From the NCBI GenBank assembly GCA_963669155.1, contig OZ022579.1, positions 23,635,270-23,699,269 of the forward strand: a stretch of 64,000 nucleotides of DNA, written 5' to 3'. Of the stretch, positions 11,641-23,164 are shown one piece after another. Every line of letters starts with the position of its first letter. Position 1 is the first letter of the stretch. The DNA comes from Arbacia lixula. Its lineage: Eukaryota > Echinodermata > Echinoidea > Arbacioida > Arbaciidae. The notes beneath the pieces were generated by a model. It worked only from the letters and a program-made list of their open reading frames with translations. It was not told the DNA's origin and ran no database searches. The translations under genes and the position numbers were made by a program.

Positions 11641-12035
11641 TCTTTAATCATTTTTACTATTTTTGTAGGATGCACTTTTGAGGACAATTCATGGAAAGAC
11701 ATTACATCTTTCTGTATTGAAACGAAATTGACTCGCCAACGATACTGATAAATGGAATAGATAGAGAGAGTGTGAGAAAGGTAGATATCTACACATGAAT
11801 GGATGGCAGTAAATATATTGATAGAAAGATGGATATATATATAGATAGAGTGCTGCGATATTGGTACCCAAATTAATCTTTTAAAACGCTCACGCTTTAC
11901 AAAAGGACTCACATGACCACAGAACTACGAGATAACCAATATAGCGAGGCCCGTACTAAACCAACCATCATGACCATGTGCCACCGTATCGATAGCGTCC
12001 GGTCTGCAAATGATTTTTTTACACGAGAGTTCTGT
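11641..12035. other. No recognisable feature
   Basis: Unique-looking sequence with a short degenerate GATAGA region at 11758-11850. Confidence 0.4.
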
Positions 12036-12297
12036 AGAAAACTGGTGGTGGATGAGTCTAACTCGCGCCGCCGCGGCAAATTCAGATTGCTGAGCTAGCT
12101 GAGCCTGCTACGGATCCTGACTGCTAGCTATATACATGAATTTAGAATTAGGTTTAGGGTTAGGGTTAGGGTCAGGGTTAGGTTGAGGGTTCAAATTAAA
12201 AAAAAAATAGTGGGATACCAAAGTGTATTAGCACCTTATAGGCGTCGGCTGCCTATATGCGCGCTGACGAGTTAGACTCATTCACCACCGGTTTTCT
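12036..12297. mobile_element. Foldback/MITE enclosing telomere-like repeats
   Basis: The left end AGAAAACTGGTGGTGGATGA with GTCTAACTCG is mirrored by CGAGTTAGACTCATTCACCA with CCGGTTTTCT at the right end, giving inverted arms of about 32 bases. The centre contains a degenerate TTAGGG array at 12142-12191. There is no open frame of note, so the element is non-autonomous. The TTAGGG tract is oriented along the plus strand. Confidence 0.75.
12142..12191 (+). repeat. Interstitial TTAGGG-like repeat
   Basis: Successive TTAGGT, TTAGGG, TTAGGG, TTAGGG, TCAGGG, TTAGGT and TGAGGG units. The tract is short and degenerate and lies within the arms of the foldback element, so it is not a chromosome end. 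Confidence 0.85.
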
Positions 12298-14110
12298 TGG
12301 ATTTTATCGCGATATGCGCGTCCGGTCGAGCGTAGTCTGAGCAGGGAAGTGTTATAGGAAGGAGTAGAAACTCGAGCATAATACATTCAAACATCTGTAT
12401 GGGTTCTAAAGCGTGCTCATGAATGTCAAAAGAATTCCATAATCATGACAATGCTTTGATGTTCCATGTGCCGAGCCGACATTTAGCTGATGTCAACTTG
12501 AAAAGAAATTTCTTTAATTTCCTATTTGTCAGTAGACGTTTTGTTTTTGACAAATTCGTTTGTAAACTATAAGGAGGTTAACGGCAGATAATGAGAGATC
12601 CTAATATTCTGCTTCTGTTTCGAAAAGTATTGAGGAATCATTAAAAATCGGACATATAAGCTATTTGTATTAATTACAAAATTGACCAATTTCTTCACTT
12701 TCCGACAACTTGTGCATTTGGGAGATTCAACCACCCTCAAAATGATATATTAAGCTGTGTGTTATCATTATCGGCGTTTGTGTGTGTTTGCGTAGAGCAG
12801 AGATATTTCATTCAAAAAACTTGTTTATTTGTGTTTGCTGATACCTGTTGTGCTCATGGAAGTATTAATGTCATTAACAGAACGGGACAAGCGAAATGAG
12901 ACTGTACATTTCTTTTGTTCTCTCTGAGAAACCGTTGCCACACAATCATGTTCATAATTGTTCAAACTCCTGAACAGCACCTGTTGAGAACACCATAACT
13001 TTTCAGCGGCTTGGCACATGGGTTCAAAGAAAGAAAGTTGCTTCCTATCCTCCCATAACACATCCCTGGTCTGAGATTCAGGTCATAATGTGTTTCTACT
13101 CCAAACCATCACGTGACTGGTACACTCGAGGCCTGTACGAAGCAGACTACTCCTCTTTTTCTATCAGTTCAATCCGGAGAAGTAGACAGCAGTACTATGT
13201 AACCAGATCTGTTAGAGATTCATCAGTGATTGTTCAGCTGGGAACAAAAAAAAATGTTCAAGGGCATGAAAGCCAGGCTAGACATTGTAGACATCCCTGT
13301 CTGGCTTCTAGGAATTTAGTTAATAAATGCAGAAGGAAAGAATGATTAGGTACGCCGAAATCACACGGATGGTCACAATGAACGAAACTCGAATCGATGA
13401 CGTACATTATTACCATGATGACCTGTAAAAAAACCAAAAAAAAAACGTCTGGATACTAAATATTGAGCGTAGGATAAACGACCTTTTTGTATCATAGTGA
13501 TCGCTGAAAAGGTCGGAATACCTATGAAGTTTCAGCAAAGTGTAAGGGAGCTCTTTGCAATAACTCTTTATGTGTTATTTCATGAAATAAGACCATAGTT
13601 TATCAACGTGAGTAAGTGAGAAAACTTGTATTATTTCAGAAGATGTTCAATCGGATATGATAAGTTGCGTCGGGGCCCAGCAGTTTGTGTTACCGCCCGA
13701 GGTACTCGGCCGTAGCTCGGATTCTCCCTAGGGCCGAGTTGTATCGTCCACCAACTCAGGCTTCAACGCGTAATTAATGATTACACTCATGCATACATTT
13801 ATCTCCTGGAATAGATAGTTTGTCATTGTCAAGATTGTTTTCATGGTTGTGTAATTATAAATTTGAATATGCATTAATATATTCCATATTCATTTTATTC
13901 GTTCATTTGTACGTGTTATGTTGCAAAAATGAGATTTTATAAGCCATAGAGAAATTACTAACCTTATTCTTTTAACTTTTTGTCAAAACAGGATATCGTT
14001 GTGCGTATCGTTCTGGAGGGTTTTGCCTGATATGTTATGGATTTGTCGCTGGAAAGCGCGCTTAGATTTATTTTGCGTGTTTTCTTTATCGGTAACGTAA
14101 GTCGCAGATG
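12298..14110. other. No recognisable gene
   Basis: Mostly AT-rich unique sequence. Around 12825-13345 there are open frames on both strands (78 and 85 codons) with ordinary composition and no family motif; a short exon cannot be excluded. A GC-rich patch lies at 13670-13760. Confidence 0.4.
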
Positions 14111-14128
14111 ATGGAGGGAGAGAGAGAA

Positions 14129-14172
<44 letters not shown>

Positions 14173-14359
14173 GGAGAGAGAGAGGAGGGGGGGGGGGGAG
14201 AGAAAGAGAAAGAGAGGAGGTAGGGAGGGGGGAGATATGGAAAGAGACACTAGGAAAGAGAATATGAAGGAGTGGGAGAGTGTGTGAAAGAAAGAAAAAG
14301 AAAAGAGAACGTCGTGTGAGGATGGGAGAGAGAGAGAAGGGGAGAGAGAGAGAGTGTGT

Positions 14360-14442
<83 letters not shown>
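14111..14442. repeat. AG microsatellite
   Basis: About 330 bases of GA repeats with G runs and GTGT interruptions, with a further G run at 14555-14567. Long minus-strand S/L-rich frames are artefacts of the repeat. Confidence 0.95.
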
Positions 14443-14443
<1 letters not shown>

Positions 14444-15548
14444 AACAATATGTAGAGAAAGAAGAGAAGAACGCGCAAAAATGTTATAGAATAGATTCAG
14501 AGAGAAAGAGATCAAGTCGAAGAAAGAAATGAACACGGGCAAGAGAAGAGGCAAGGGGGGGGGGGGGAGAGGGAGAGAAGGGTATGTGTGGGAATAGTCT
14601 GATTGATAAAACAACTATCCTCGAAAGCATTTTGAAATCTTCTACATATGCGGGGAATAGCAAGCTTGGTCTATGGACCGGGGCAATAGATGCGGTTATG
14701 TAATTAAAAGAGTAATACTTGACGTGCGAGAGGAAGTGAAATATCCGTGCCTCTGAATGTTTTGACCAGCTGTGCCGAACTCAATTGAAGAAATGCATAC
14801 CAACCCCGTGACAAGCTCTATTCCTCAAAGATTAATGCATATGCCATTCACTGAGTGCACGGAGACATTGATGTAACACCTCGAAGTTAACGGCCATATT
14901 TATTGCATATTGCAGGGTATGAATATAATTGTGGTCATTATCACTCTCCTCCGTGTAACTTAAAACTTATAGACTCAAAAGTCAAAGGCACAAAATACAG
15001 TTTAGGTCAGATCGTCTGGACATAGGCATGGGCATTAAACTTAAAAGGGAAAACACCATCGCCCGATTTCCATATAGATTGGTAGTCCTATGTCGTCGGT
15101 TGTACTCGATGCTATACAATCTGTTTTCGACGGGCTGCGTTTACAGGCTTATGAACAGGATGTAATATATTGGTTTTAGCTCAGAGTAAGCCGTCGCTCT
15201 TGAAGCGGCATGCCTTAGCCCCCATTTTTCCCCCCACGAGAACAAGCACTCTACAACTGCATGATTAACGCTTACATCACCAGGGCTTGGAAACCCCATT
15301 GGCTTTCTACACATCTTAATACCGATGTGAATGAGAAAGTTAAAACTTGGGAATCGGTTGCTGATCTCATTCGTGCGCGTGTTTTCTTCACCTTGTAAAT
15401 AAAGTCACTGGGTATGTATAGAGAAACAGTCTGCAGGGGAGGGGTGAGGGGGGGGGGGTATTATAAGGAATGAGGGGAATTAATTATTGCATGTCAAACT
15501 GGCATGTGGTAGAGAAAGGTAACGTGACTCGCTCTTGTCAATCAAGAC
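14443..15548. other. No recognisable feature
   Basis: Unique-looking sequence with a G run near 15450. No open frame of interest. Confidence 0.4.
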
Positions 15549-16140
15549 ACTTTTGCTCCTTCTCCTTCGACATTCGGGGAAAGAGGATAACAAAGCCGCG
15601 AGGGATACGTAGATAGGGGCGGAAGGAAGATGAGGATAAGGAAGGGGGAAGAAAAGATAAGAAGCTTCTTTTGCTTCTTCTTCGGCTCCAATATTCGACG
15701 AAAGGGGATGGTAAAAACGTGAGAGAGATGGAAACGATGGATTAAAAAGAAATGAGGAAAAGAAATTAGAGGAAGAAGGAGTGAAGGAAGAGGAGGGAAC
15801 AAAGAAGAGAAGCCACTTTTGCTTTCTCTACTTCTTCGAAATTCGTAACACATTCGGGGAAAGATGAAGGCAAAGCTGTGAGTGAGCTGGTGAATGGTGG
15901 GTGGAAGAAGAAGAACAAAAGAAAGAAGATGAAAAAGCAGGAGGAGGAGGAGAAGGAGAAGAAAATAAAGAAGGTTAAATCTAAACTGAGCCCTAACAAA
16001 TGTGACCCATTTTCATCAGCCAAACTACCTGTGCTACTTCTCCTTCTTGGAAATATTTCTCAAACAAATTCAGGGAAAGATAATGGCAAAGCTGTGAGGG
16101 AGATGGAGATGATTGATGAAAGATGAGAATAAAAAAGAAT
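15549..16140. repeat. Degenerate tandem array, four units of variable length
   Basis: Units begin with (C)ACTTTTGCT-like sequence plus TTCTTC at 15549, 15665, 15813 and 16025. Each continues with an ATTCGGGGAAAGA-like segment, then GGCAAAGC(T/C)GTGAG and GAGATGGA. Spacing grows from 116 to 148 to 212 bases, mainly by growth of the A/G-rich part between cores. Lysine/glutamate-rich frames are composition effects. Confidence 0.7.
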
Positions 16141-16249
16141 AACAGGCAGAAGGAGGGGAAGACGATAAAGAAAGTGAAACAAGTAGAGGACAACAAGTAT
16201 TCAATCACTTTTTTAGGTAGATCAGACCTACCATTCAACCCACAAAGAT

Positions 16250-16427
16250 TCTACAGGCCGCCGCAGACAAACCAATTTTGCCACGATTTTGAAGTCGTAA
16301 GGGTCAAACACTGGAAAAATGACGTCATCTCTATGTGCAAATCCAATAAAAGGGGCCTGCGAATCAGCCCGTTGCTGCGTCGCATATGTCTGATCTGATC
16401 GTGTCGTCTGTGCACAGTGGCCTTTAG
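16250..16427. mobile_element. MITE, family A, near full length (178 bp)
   Basis: The ends CTACAGGCCGCCGCAGAC and GTGCACAGTGGCCTTTAG form an imperfect inverted repeat. Inside are ATTTTGCCACGATTTT, the CRE octamer TGACGTCA at 16320-16327, a GCCTGCGAATCAGCCC segment and TCTGATCTGATCGTGTCGTC. The same modules in the opposite order and strand are found at 45965-46138. It has no coding capacity, so movement would depend on a transposase encoded elsewhere. Confidence 0.8.
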
Positions 16428-17506
16428 AAAAAAGCAAAGAACGAAAAATAAAAGCGCCAGGAAAAAAAATCTTGCCTACTTGTCATTCATGTCAGAAGGT
16501 AATGTTTCACGGAGCCCGATGACTATAGTACTACAAGTCATGTCAACACATCTCCCCTTTACTTTGCTTTAACTCGGTAATGATGATAATTATTATTGTG
16601 TGCGTGCGCGTGAAAACAGAACGCCCAGCTCACCCGCCCAAATGATGTATGTCGGCTGACCATTACGCCCCAGTTCCTGATTCCTAGCGTGCCGAGTTGA
16701 CTCGTCTTGCTTCGTGACGACTCGGGTTTCACGTGACGGAGTTGATCATCCGCGCGCCCGGTGATTATCACCCCCAGGGGAATCGCTTCTCGACACCACG
16801 CTGACCACGTGACCTTCTCCATCCTCTTACGTCATTTCAGAATCGTGATTGATTATTCATATCACTTTCTTTTCTTTTCCCCTGTATGTATGGCCTGCTT
16901 TTGTTTTCCGTGTTGTTATTATCGTTAAGCCGATCAGCCGGTTACTGATGGAGGAAAATATTTGATGGCGAGAAAAGGTCGAAGAGTTGCTCCCTAGGAG
17001 CCCGGGGGACTCGAATAATCAATGAGTTTTTTTAAGAGTGCATGCAATTGTCTTTGACAGGCTGACCGAGTACTTTGCGTACCCGAGAGGGGGCGGGGAG
17101 TGCTCTAGGGGGGAATTGGTTCCTCCTATCAGGTAGCCAGTTGACTCCCCTAAAAACAACATAAGCGAACTCGTAATGATTAACTACATCCCCATTCGAA
17201 GATTTAAAAATGCGGAACATATCAAAAGGCAATAACAAAATGAAGTGCGGAGGGACGGGGGGGGGGGGGGGGCATAGGCAGCCACTATTCCTCTATATTT
17301 CGGTCCACAATTGCTTTATATTTACAACATCCTTTTCAATCAACCTTTCTATCATTATTTTGATTAACTTCAGAGTGACCTTCATGACCATCTAAAAATG
17401 GGAAAAGGGCTGCGCTCTACAGGTGGGTGACAATAAAACACAAGAAAATAAAAACGTTGTAAAACCAAAATATATGATGGCATCATGTCCTCGTAGTACT
17501 TTATTC
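16428..17506. other. No recognisable gene; poly-G run
   Basis: GC-richer part at 16620-16800 and a run of about 14 G at 17259-17272. A small hairpin-prone segment (GAGTTGACTCGTCTTG / GACGACTCGG) lies near 16693-16727. Confidence 0.4.
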
Positions 17507-17524
17507 TCTCTCTTTCTCTCTTAA

Positions 17525-17570
<46 letters not shown>
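17507..17570. repeat. CT microsatellite
   Basis: CT repeats with TTT interruptions at the left and an uninterrupted core of about 40 bases. Confidence 0.95.
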
Positions 17571-17572
<2 letters not shown>

Positions 17573-18395
17573 CCTCAACTCTATCCCCCTCCCTCTTCGC
17601 CTCTTCTTCTCTAACCAGCCCTTTTACTCGTCTCTCAAACTTTTTTAATCTCCCATCATAGTACACGTATGTTTCAATTTTATATTTCCCCTATGAAGAG
17701 CAAATAAAAATGAAGAACAAATAAAAAAATGTGTGACATTCGTTCACGCAAATGAATGACATTGTCATACCAAAAGAAAAGAAAGATATAGATATGAAGA
17801 AAATAAACATCATAACAGATTACCTATGGATTTGGACTTCCCCTTCTTTTTAAGTTAGAAGTGTATAGAGGAATCATATCTAAATAAATATGAATTTAAG
17901 TTGATGGGCCCACAGAAAAATAACACAAGTAAATACATAGCTACTGTACGACTTCTTCTTCTCAAATTTATGTTCGTTGTTTATTTACTACATGTATATT
18001 CCTCGTATACTAATGTACGGTCCACACGTAATACCCCTCCCCCGCCACTGTGCCTTTGCCTTTGATTAAGTGGCTCTAGTTCATAGCGTATCCGATTTGT
18101 GTTGAGTGGTTTTCAGCACGCAAACTTTGCTTTATCATAATGATCACGTCACATTTTAACGCACTTTGATTATGCTAATTGAAAACGTTGCCTGAGAAAA
18201 ATATCAATCAGGTATATCAAATCAAGCAAATGAAATCTCGACAGACACCTACATTCGGATGTGATTATCAAACAGCCATCCCATAATAGGCCTACCCATT
18301 GTAAAAGCGTTTTGCGTTTCCCGCTCGGCGCCCACATTTTGACGCCGGCGTTTATAATGTAGCACTATGTACACGCCAAGGCGTTCCACTATTAT
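17571..18395. other. No recognisable feature
   Basis: AT-rich unique sequence. A GC-rich patch at 18310-18350 has several short CGGCG/CGCCG palindromic pieces. Confidence 0.4.
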
Positions 18396-18503
18396 GATAG
18401 TCGGTCATATAATTAAGTTGATTTCAATAAAAGCAGAAACATGAAAAACATAATTGCGAAGGTTTGATGAAGATCCCTCAAAGGATGAGAGCGTTACTAA
18501 AGG
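18396..18503 (+). repeat. Tandem extra copy of family B terminus (108-bp period)
   Basis: GATAGTCGGTCATATAATTA with the following AGTTGATTT(C/T)AATAAAAGCA segment is repeated 108 bases later at 18504. The first copy is a duplicated left end of the foldback element that follows. It differs at a handful of positions. Confidence 0.8.
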
Positions 18504-19221
18504 GATAGTCGGTCATATAATTAAGTTGATTTTAATAAAAGCAGAAACATGAAAAAAACATTATAGCGAAGGTTTGATGAAAATCCCTTAAAGGATGAGA
18601 GAGTTGTGATCTTTTAAGGTTTTATTGTTATTACGTCACGTGCGAGGTGCTCTCCCATTATGTTGTATACATATTTTTTGTGTGAAAATGTGTATGTACT
18701 CAAAAGGATGTGCATCAATTTACCTATGCATTTGACACACCATTAGAAACGTGTTTTTACACACAAAAATATTCCTTCGTCAAAAATAGAGAAAGGGCAA
18801 TTTATGCAATCATACCGCAAACATCATATAGAACAGTACTGTCCTACTCTGACAAAAGGAAGCAAGTGACAAATCACTCAAATCTAGGTTATTGCTGTTC
18901 TTAGATTGTACCCAGCATTCCATATACATACTACCCAAATCTGGACAAGAGATGTTTATCTTGCTGCGAGATATGTTGAACTGATGCTATTGCAAGTGAA
19001 AGACACATTTTGCTCATTTACAAGAAAGTCTCTCTAGTGAGTTGCTTCCTTTTGTCAGAGTAGGGCAGAATACCTCGCACGTAACGTCACAAAATTAAAA
19101 TATAAAAGATCATAGCTTTCTTATCCTTTGACGGATTTTCGTCAAATATTTACTTATATGTTTCTTTCATGTCTCCACTTTTGTTAAAACCAACTTAATT
19201 TTTAGGGTGAACCATCCCTTT
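18499..19221. mobile_element. Large foldback element, family B (AAAGGGATAGTC ends)
   Basis: The left end AAAGGGATAGTCGGTCATAT and the right end ACCATCCCTTT are inverted. The homology runs inwards through AATTAAGTTG, TTTTAATAAAAGC, AAACATGAAA, a GAAGGTTTGATGAAAATC segment (decayed in the right arm), CGTCACGTGCGAGGT, and finally CTACTCTGACAAAAGGAAGC at 18843-18862, mirrored at 19044-19063. The left arm is about 170 bases longer, an apparent insertion at about 18665-18835. A single-arm copy of the same family is at 57831-58015. No transposase is encoded. Confidence 0.85.
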
Positions 19222-19871
19222 AACCTTCACACCGAAGTGGTATGTCGATCCCGCCTGCGGTAAAGCATTTTGACTGTTCACAAGAATTCACTCTTGCGAA
19301 TCAATTGATCGCCCTGGTATTTACCTATCTGTGGGTCACATGTGACTTTATTCCCATAAAGCAATGGTTTATCTGGCACACAAAGGGTTAAAAATCGCTA
19401 TATGATACGATATTTATGTTTTACCTCGGCGGTAAATCGTGAGCAACATAGCACCGGCGTCGAGCACTAGCGGCAAACTACCATGACCATATATTGTTAC
19501 GCGAAGCGGGAAACCGCTACGGAGACACATTATTATTGAGAGTGTAGCAAGCGGTACTGCGGCGGTGTAAACGGGAACGTGCTTCCGTGTTATTATATCG
19601 TTACATTATGCATTCATGACAATGTCAAATAGTACCGAAATATATCCATGAATTGGAGGGCGTGAGGAACTTGATCTTCTCCAGAGACCGACGGTTGAGA
19701 GGAAATAGTACCCCACGCCCAACATTTAACCGAGGTGACCGATTGGTTCCACACAGATCCTGAAAAAGATCACGAAATATTTCTTTTGTATCCTTCATTA
19801 AGATTCATTCTTACTGAATCATTTGATTAATATCCCTTTTCCGTGGACGGAAATTAAAGGAATTAAAGGGT
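19222..19871. other. No recognisable gene
   Basis: Unique-looking sequence. The stretch 19420-19590 is GC-richer, with CGGCGGTAAA-like pieces that could be a decayed MITE, but inverted ends were not found. Confidence 0.4.
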
Positions 19872-20531
19872 CCCTGCAATCAAAATACATGTTGACTTCT
19901 GTTGATGCAACTTAATATGTATATCACAAAATCAGTAACGGCTCAATGAAAATATGTGTCCTATATTTTAAAATAATTTTTCTATATTTTTTCTCAGCAC
20001 TGATAAGCCCCGCCTCCAAAAATATCCTCCAACTCAAGATTCTTGTTGTGACATCATCACAGGTATAAATTAGCAAGATAATAGACATAATTTATGCACA
20101 AACTGAAGATACCAATGACTACCTGCAAGTGGTTATAATGTAATCACATGTTTATACAATGCATTTTTCTTCCTTGGCATAGCTAGCACATTTCCGACAT
20201 AAGTAAACGATTATTCCCACATGAAAGGTTGTCAGGTTGTATTGTGTGAAGACATGTAATGCTCTTGTGGGCAGGTGGGGGTAGTCATTGCAATGTGTAA
20301 TTTGTGCATAATTCTGTCTATTATCCTGCTAATTTTTACCTTTGATGACGTCACAACAAGAATCTTGAGTTGGAGGATATTTTTGGAGGCGGGGCTTATC
20401 AGTGCTGAGAAAAATATAGAAAATATCATTTTAAAATATAGGACACATAATTCCATTGAACAGTTAGTGATTTTGTTAAATACATATTAAGTTGCATCAA
20501 CAGAAGTCAACATACATTTTGATTACAGGGG
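19872..20531. mobile_element. Long-armed foldback element (about 660 bp)
   Basis: Arms of about 255 bases (19872-20124 and 20276-20531) are roughly 90% alike in inverted orientation, with a loop of about 150 bases. The ends read CCCTGCAATCAAAATACATG and, on the other strand, CCCCTGTAATCAAAATGTATG. Internal landmarks shared by both arms are TTGATGCAACTTAATATGTA, CACTGATAAGCCCCGCCTCC and CAATGACTACC. The right arm keeps TGACGTCA (20346-20353) where the left arm has TGACATCA. Short open frames inside are arm by-products. Confidence 0.9.
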
Positions 20532-21240
20532 AGATTTAACTGATATCGAGACTTCAGGAAATAATATTTTTCTTGCAAATAGTTGAACTAGTCGTGGACA
20601 TGTGACATACTTTTAGCCAATCCACGGACTGGAATATATGAATGAGGGATATATATATATACCCAACTACCCAAAGATAAATGAGTGAATTATTGTTATC
20701 ACTGTTTCATGTGTGATATCGATCCTTTCCTTTTTAAACAAATACACTATATTCATTAAGAAAACTTCTCCATACTTGTCTAAATTCATGGTATATACAT
20801 TCTTGTTTTTATTCACCAATATAAAATATGTAGCTTAAAGACTTATGACTACTTTGAATTAATGATCATGGAGAAAAACGCGCGTTGTACATACAAGTTT
20901 AATAATTAATAATTTGTCTGAAACATAACATACATAAAAATATATTTTAATGGAGATAGGGAAACATTGTACTGTATGATACGATTGCAACCTCGATGGC
21001 AACGCTTGATCTCACATAAAATATATTGCACGTGCATAACCCATACAATGAGATGAAGAATTATATAGTTCTTGATCATGTTGATGGTTTGGCTTGTGAA
21101 TTGGCCTTGTTCTGTATAAGCCCAGATCTAGATCTTGACTAAAGTGTGCGTCTTTTATACATGCTTTACCATGAATAAGCTTGCAAAACGTGGACTCATA
21201 TCGGTTTAATCGATGAAAGCATTTCCGTAGAGAGAAATTG
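20532..21240. other. No recognisable feature
   Basis: AT-rich unique sequence including a short TA run near 20651. Confidence 0.4.
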
Positions 21241-21820
21241 TTCAATGTCACACTGCTTAAGTGGGTGGATGTCTATTTTAATTAATAAGGGATCAATTAC
21301 TTAACCTGCTGACTGGAGGACTAAATGAATTGGGGCGGATAATGTTTTATCGATCGACGTAGAAAAGGGGAATAGGAGTCGCGAGGAGTTGATGCTTGGA
21401 GATAAAAACAAATAAAATAGATATGAAAAGAGGAAGGAAAGGGGGTGGGTGAGAGAGAAATGAATACGACGAGAGATAAAGCTCGAAAAGATATAGAGAG
21501 ATAAATCGAGAGAGCGGAAGAGAAAGACAAAAACAAAGAGAAAGTGAGAAGAGGAGAGAAACAAATGGAAAACGAGAAATAAAAAGAGAAAGAGAAAGCG
21601 GGGGGAATAAGAAAAAGAGAGAGATGAAATGTTCAATGTCACATGGCATAAGTGGATTAATATTTATTTGAATTAACAATGAATCAGGTACCTACTTACT
21701 TACTTTATTACTCGCTGAATGAATGTGGGCTAATGCATCGACACTAGAGTTCGAATGAAATTGATGGGAAGAGATGTAACGCATGATAAAGAGATAAGGA
21801 GACAGGCAGAGGGTGGAGAT

Positions 21821-21843
21821 ATATATATATATATATAACATAC

Positions 21844-21895
<52 letters not shown>
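21821..21895. repeat. TA and GA microsatellites
   Basis: Two TA runs separated by ACATAC, followed by a GA run of more than 30 bases. Confidence 0.95.
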
Positions 21896-21901
<6 letters not shown>

Positions 21902-21984
21902 AGGGGGAAGGGAGGGGGAAAATCGAGACAGAAATGCATAGGACGAGAGAAACAAAAGGAGCATGAAAGAAAAGGAAAGAAAGG

Positions 21985-21986
21985 GC

Positions 21987-22033
<47 letters not shown>
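21985..22033. repeat. GA microsatellite
   Basis: Nearly uninterrupted GA repeat preceding the third module. Confidence 0.95.
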
Positions 22034-22037
<4 letters not shown>

Positions 22038-22220
22038 GAAAATCATTCAATGCCACACAAGTACATGTAGGTTGATATTGCTTTTAATTAATAATAAATC
22101 AATTAATGGCTGAATGAATTTGGGCGAATCATACCTTATCGACCTACGTAGAGTAGAGTACAGTAGAATAGAAAAGTAGAATGAATAAACAGATATATCA
22201 TGACAAATGTGATCGAGATT

Positions 22221-22244
22221 GAGAAAGAGAGAGAGAGAGAGAGG

Positions 22245-22285
<41 letters not shown>

Positions 22286-22620
22286 CAGGTTCAGGAAAGA
22301 AAATGGAAGGGTAAGAGGTACAAGAGAGGGAGTGAAGGAGGAAAAAACAAAGACTATTGGCAGAAGGAGTGAGGGGGAGAAGAAGGAAAGAGTATTTTGA
22401 CATAATAGAGAGATATGGAGAAAGAGAAGGGGTGAGGGAATTGAGATACAAGTTAAAAAGAGCACAAGATTCCTCAACAATAGCGAAATTTGAAAGGAGT
22501 AAACGGAGAGAAGGAAATATAAGACAGGATAGAAAACGACATGTCAAATGAGAGAGAAAGAGAGAAGGAATATTAAACATGTTAAATAAAAGGAAAGTGA
22601 GGGAGGAAAAGATAAAAAAA
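22221..22620. repeat. GA microsatellite and degenerate purine-rich tail
   Basis: GA repeats to about 22285, then A/G-rich sequence to 22560 and an A run of 15 or more at about 22614-22628. Confidence 0.8.
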
Positions 22621-22628
22621 AAAAAAAA

Positions 22629-23097
22629 CAAGAAAGAGAGACAAGAAACTAACGGGGGCTGTAAGTAACTCCATAATCTTACTCCAATACTCGATAGTGT
22701 TATTGTGAGAAGTTTGTAACAGTTTGTGCCCTTTATACTGCCATTGTCTAGGACAAATTCCAACAGGTCTCCGTTTCAACGTATCCAAAGGCAAATGGAG
22801 ATATTTCGAACATGAACACCGACACAGTTCTCCGGCAGTCACCTCCACAGCTTAAGTTTCCTTTCACTGTAATTGCACGCCGCACGGAACTCCGTTCCCA
22901 CGGATGCTATTCCCCGTTTCCGTTTTCTGTGCCTCGTCTATATGCAAGGGCGGTGTACACAGTCTCACCCTGAATGGGAGAACAGTGTGAAAGAGCCTGC
23001 AGGATTGTCATTAGGCTCAACATGCCGGCGGGAAGCGGCGGGGCGAGGCGCTTCAGTGTAAACCTATCTTAAAGATGTCACATTTCATGCAATTTTC
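22629..23097. other. No recognisable gene
   Basis: GC-richer unique sequence (22780-23060) with short frames on both strands and no family motif. Confidence 0.4.
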
Positions 23098-23164
23098 ACA
23101 CTCACTCACACACACACACATACACACACACACACACACGCGCGCTCATACATACACACACAAA
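23098..23164. repeat. CA microsatellite
   Basis: CA repeats with CGCGCG and AT interruptions. Confidence 0.95.

Larger units (their letters stand above)
21241..22285. repeat. Three tandem modules of about 400 bp: conserved block plus purine array
   Basis: A block starting TTCAATGTCACA, then (AAT)TAATAA...CAATTA, GCTGAATGAAT, TGGGCGGAT or similar, and TTATCGA, occurs at 21241, 21632 and 22046 (spacing 391 and 414 bases). Each block is followed by a purine-rich or GA tract: 21361-21628, 21822-22033 (TA then GA) and 22221-22285. The blocks differ by about 20-30%, so the duplications are old, while the GA arrays look freshly expanded. No coding function is evident. Confidence 0.75.

Noticed and set aside
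12142..12191. Chromosome end or telomere
   Set aside because: Only about eight degenerate units, with unique sequence on both sides and inverted arms around it.
15549..16140. CRISPR array
   Set aside because: Units are diverged and unevenly spaced, there is no constant direct repeat, and the sequence is eukaryotic in character.
20232..20490. Overlapping 71- and 74-codon frames on both strands
   Set aside because: They lie in the right arm of the 660-bp foldback and reflect the repeat, not a gene.
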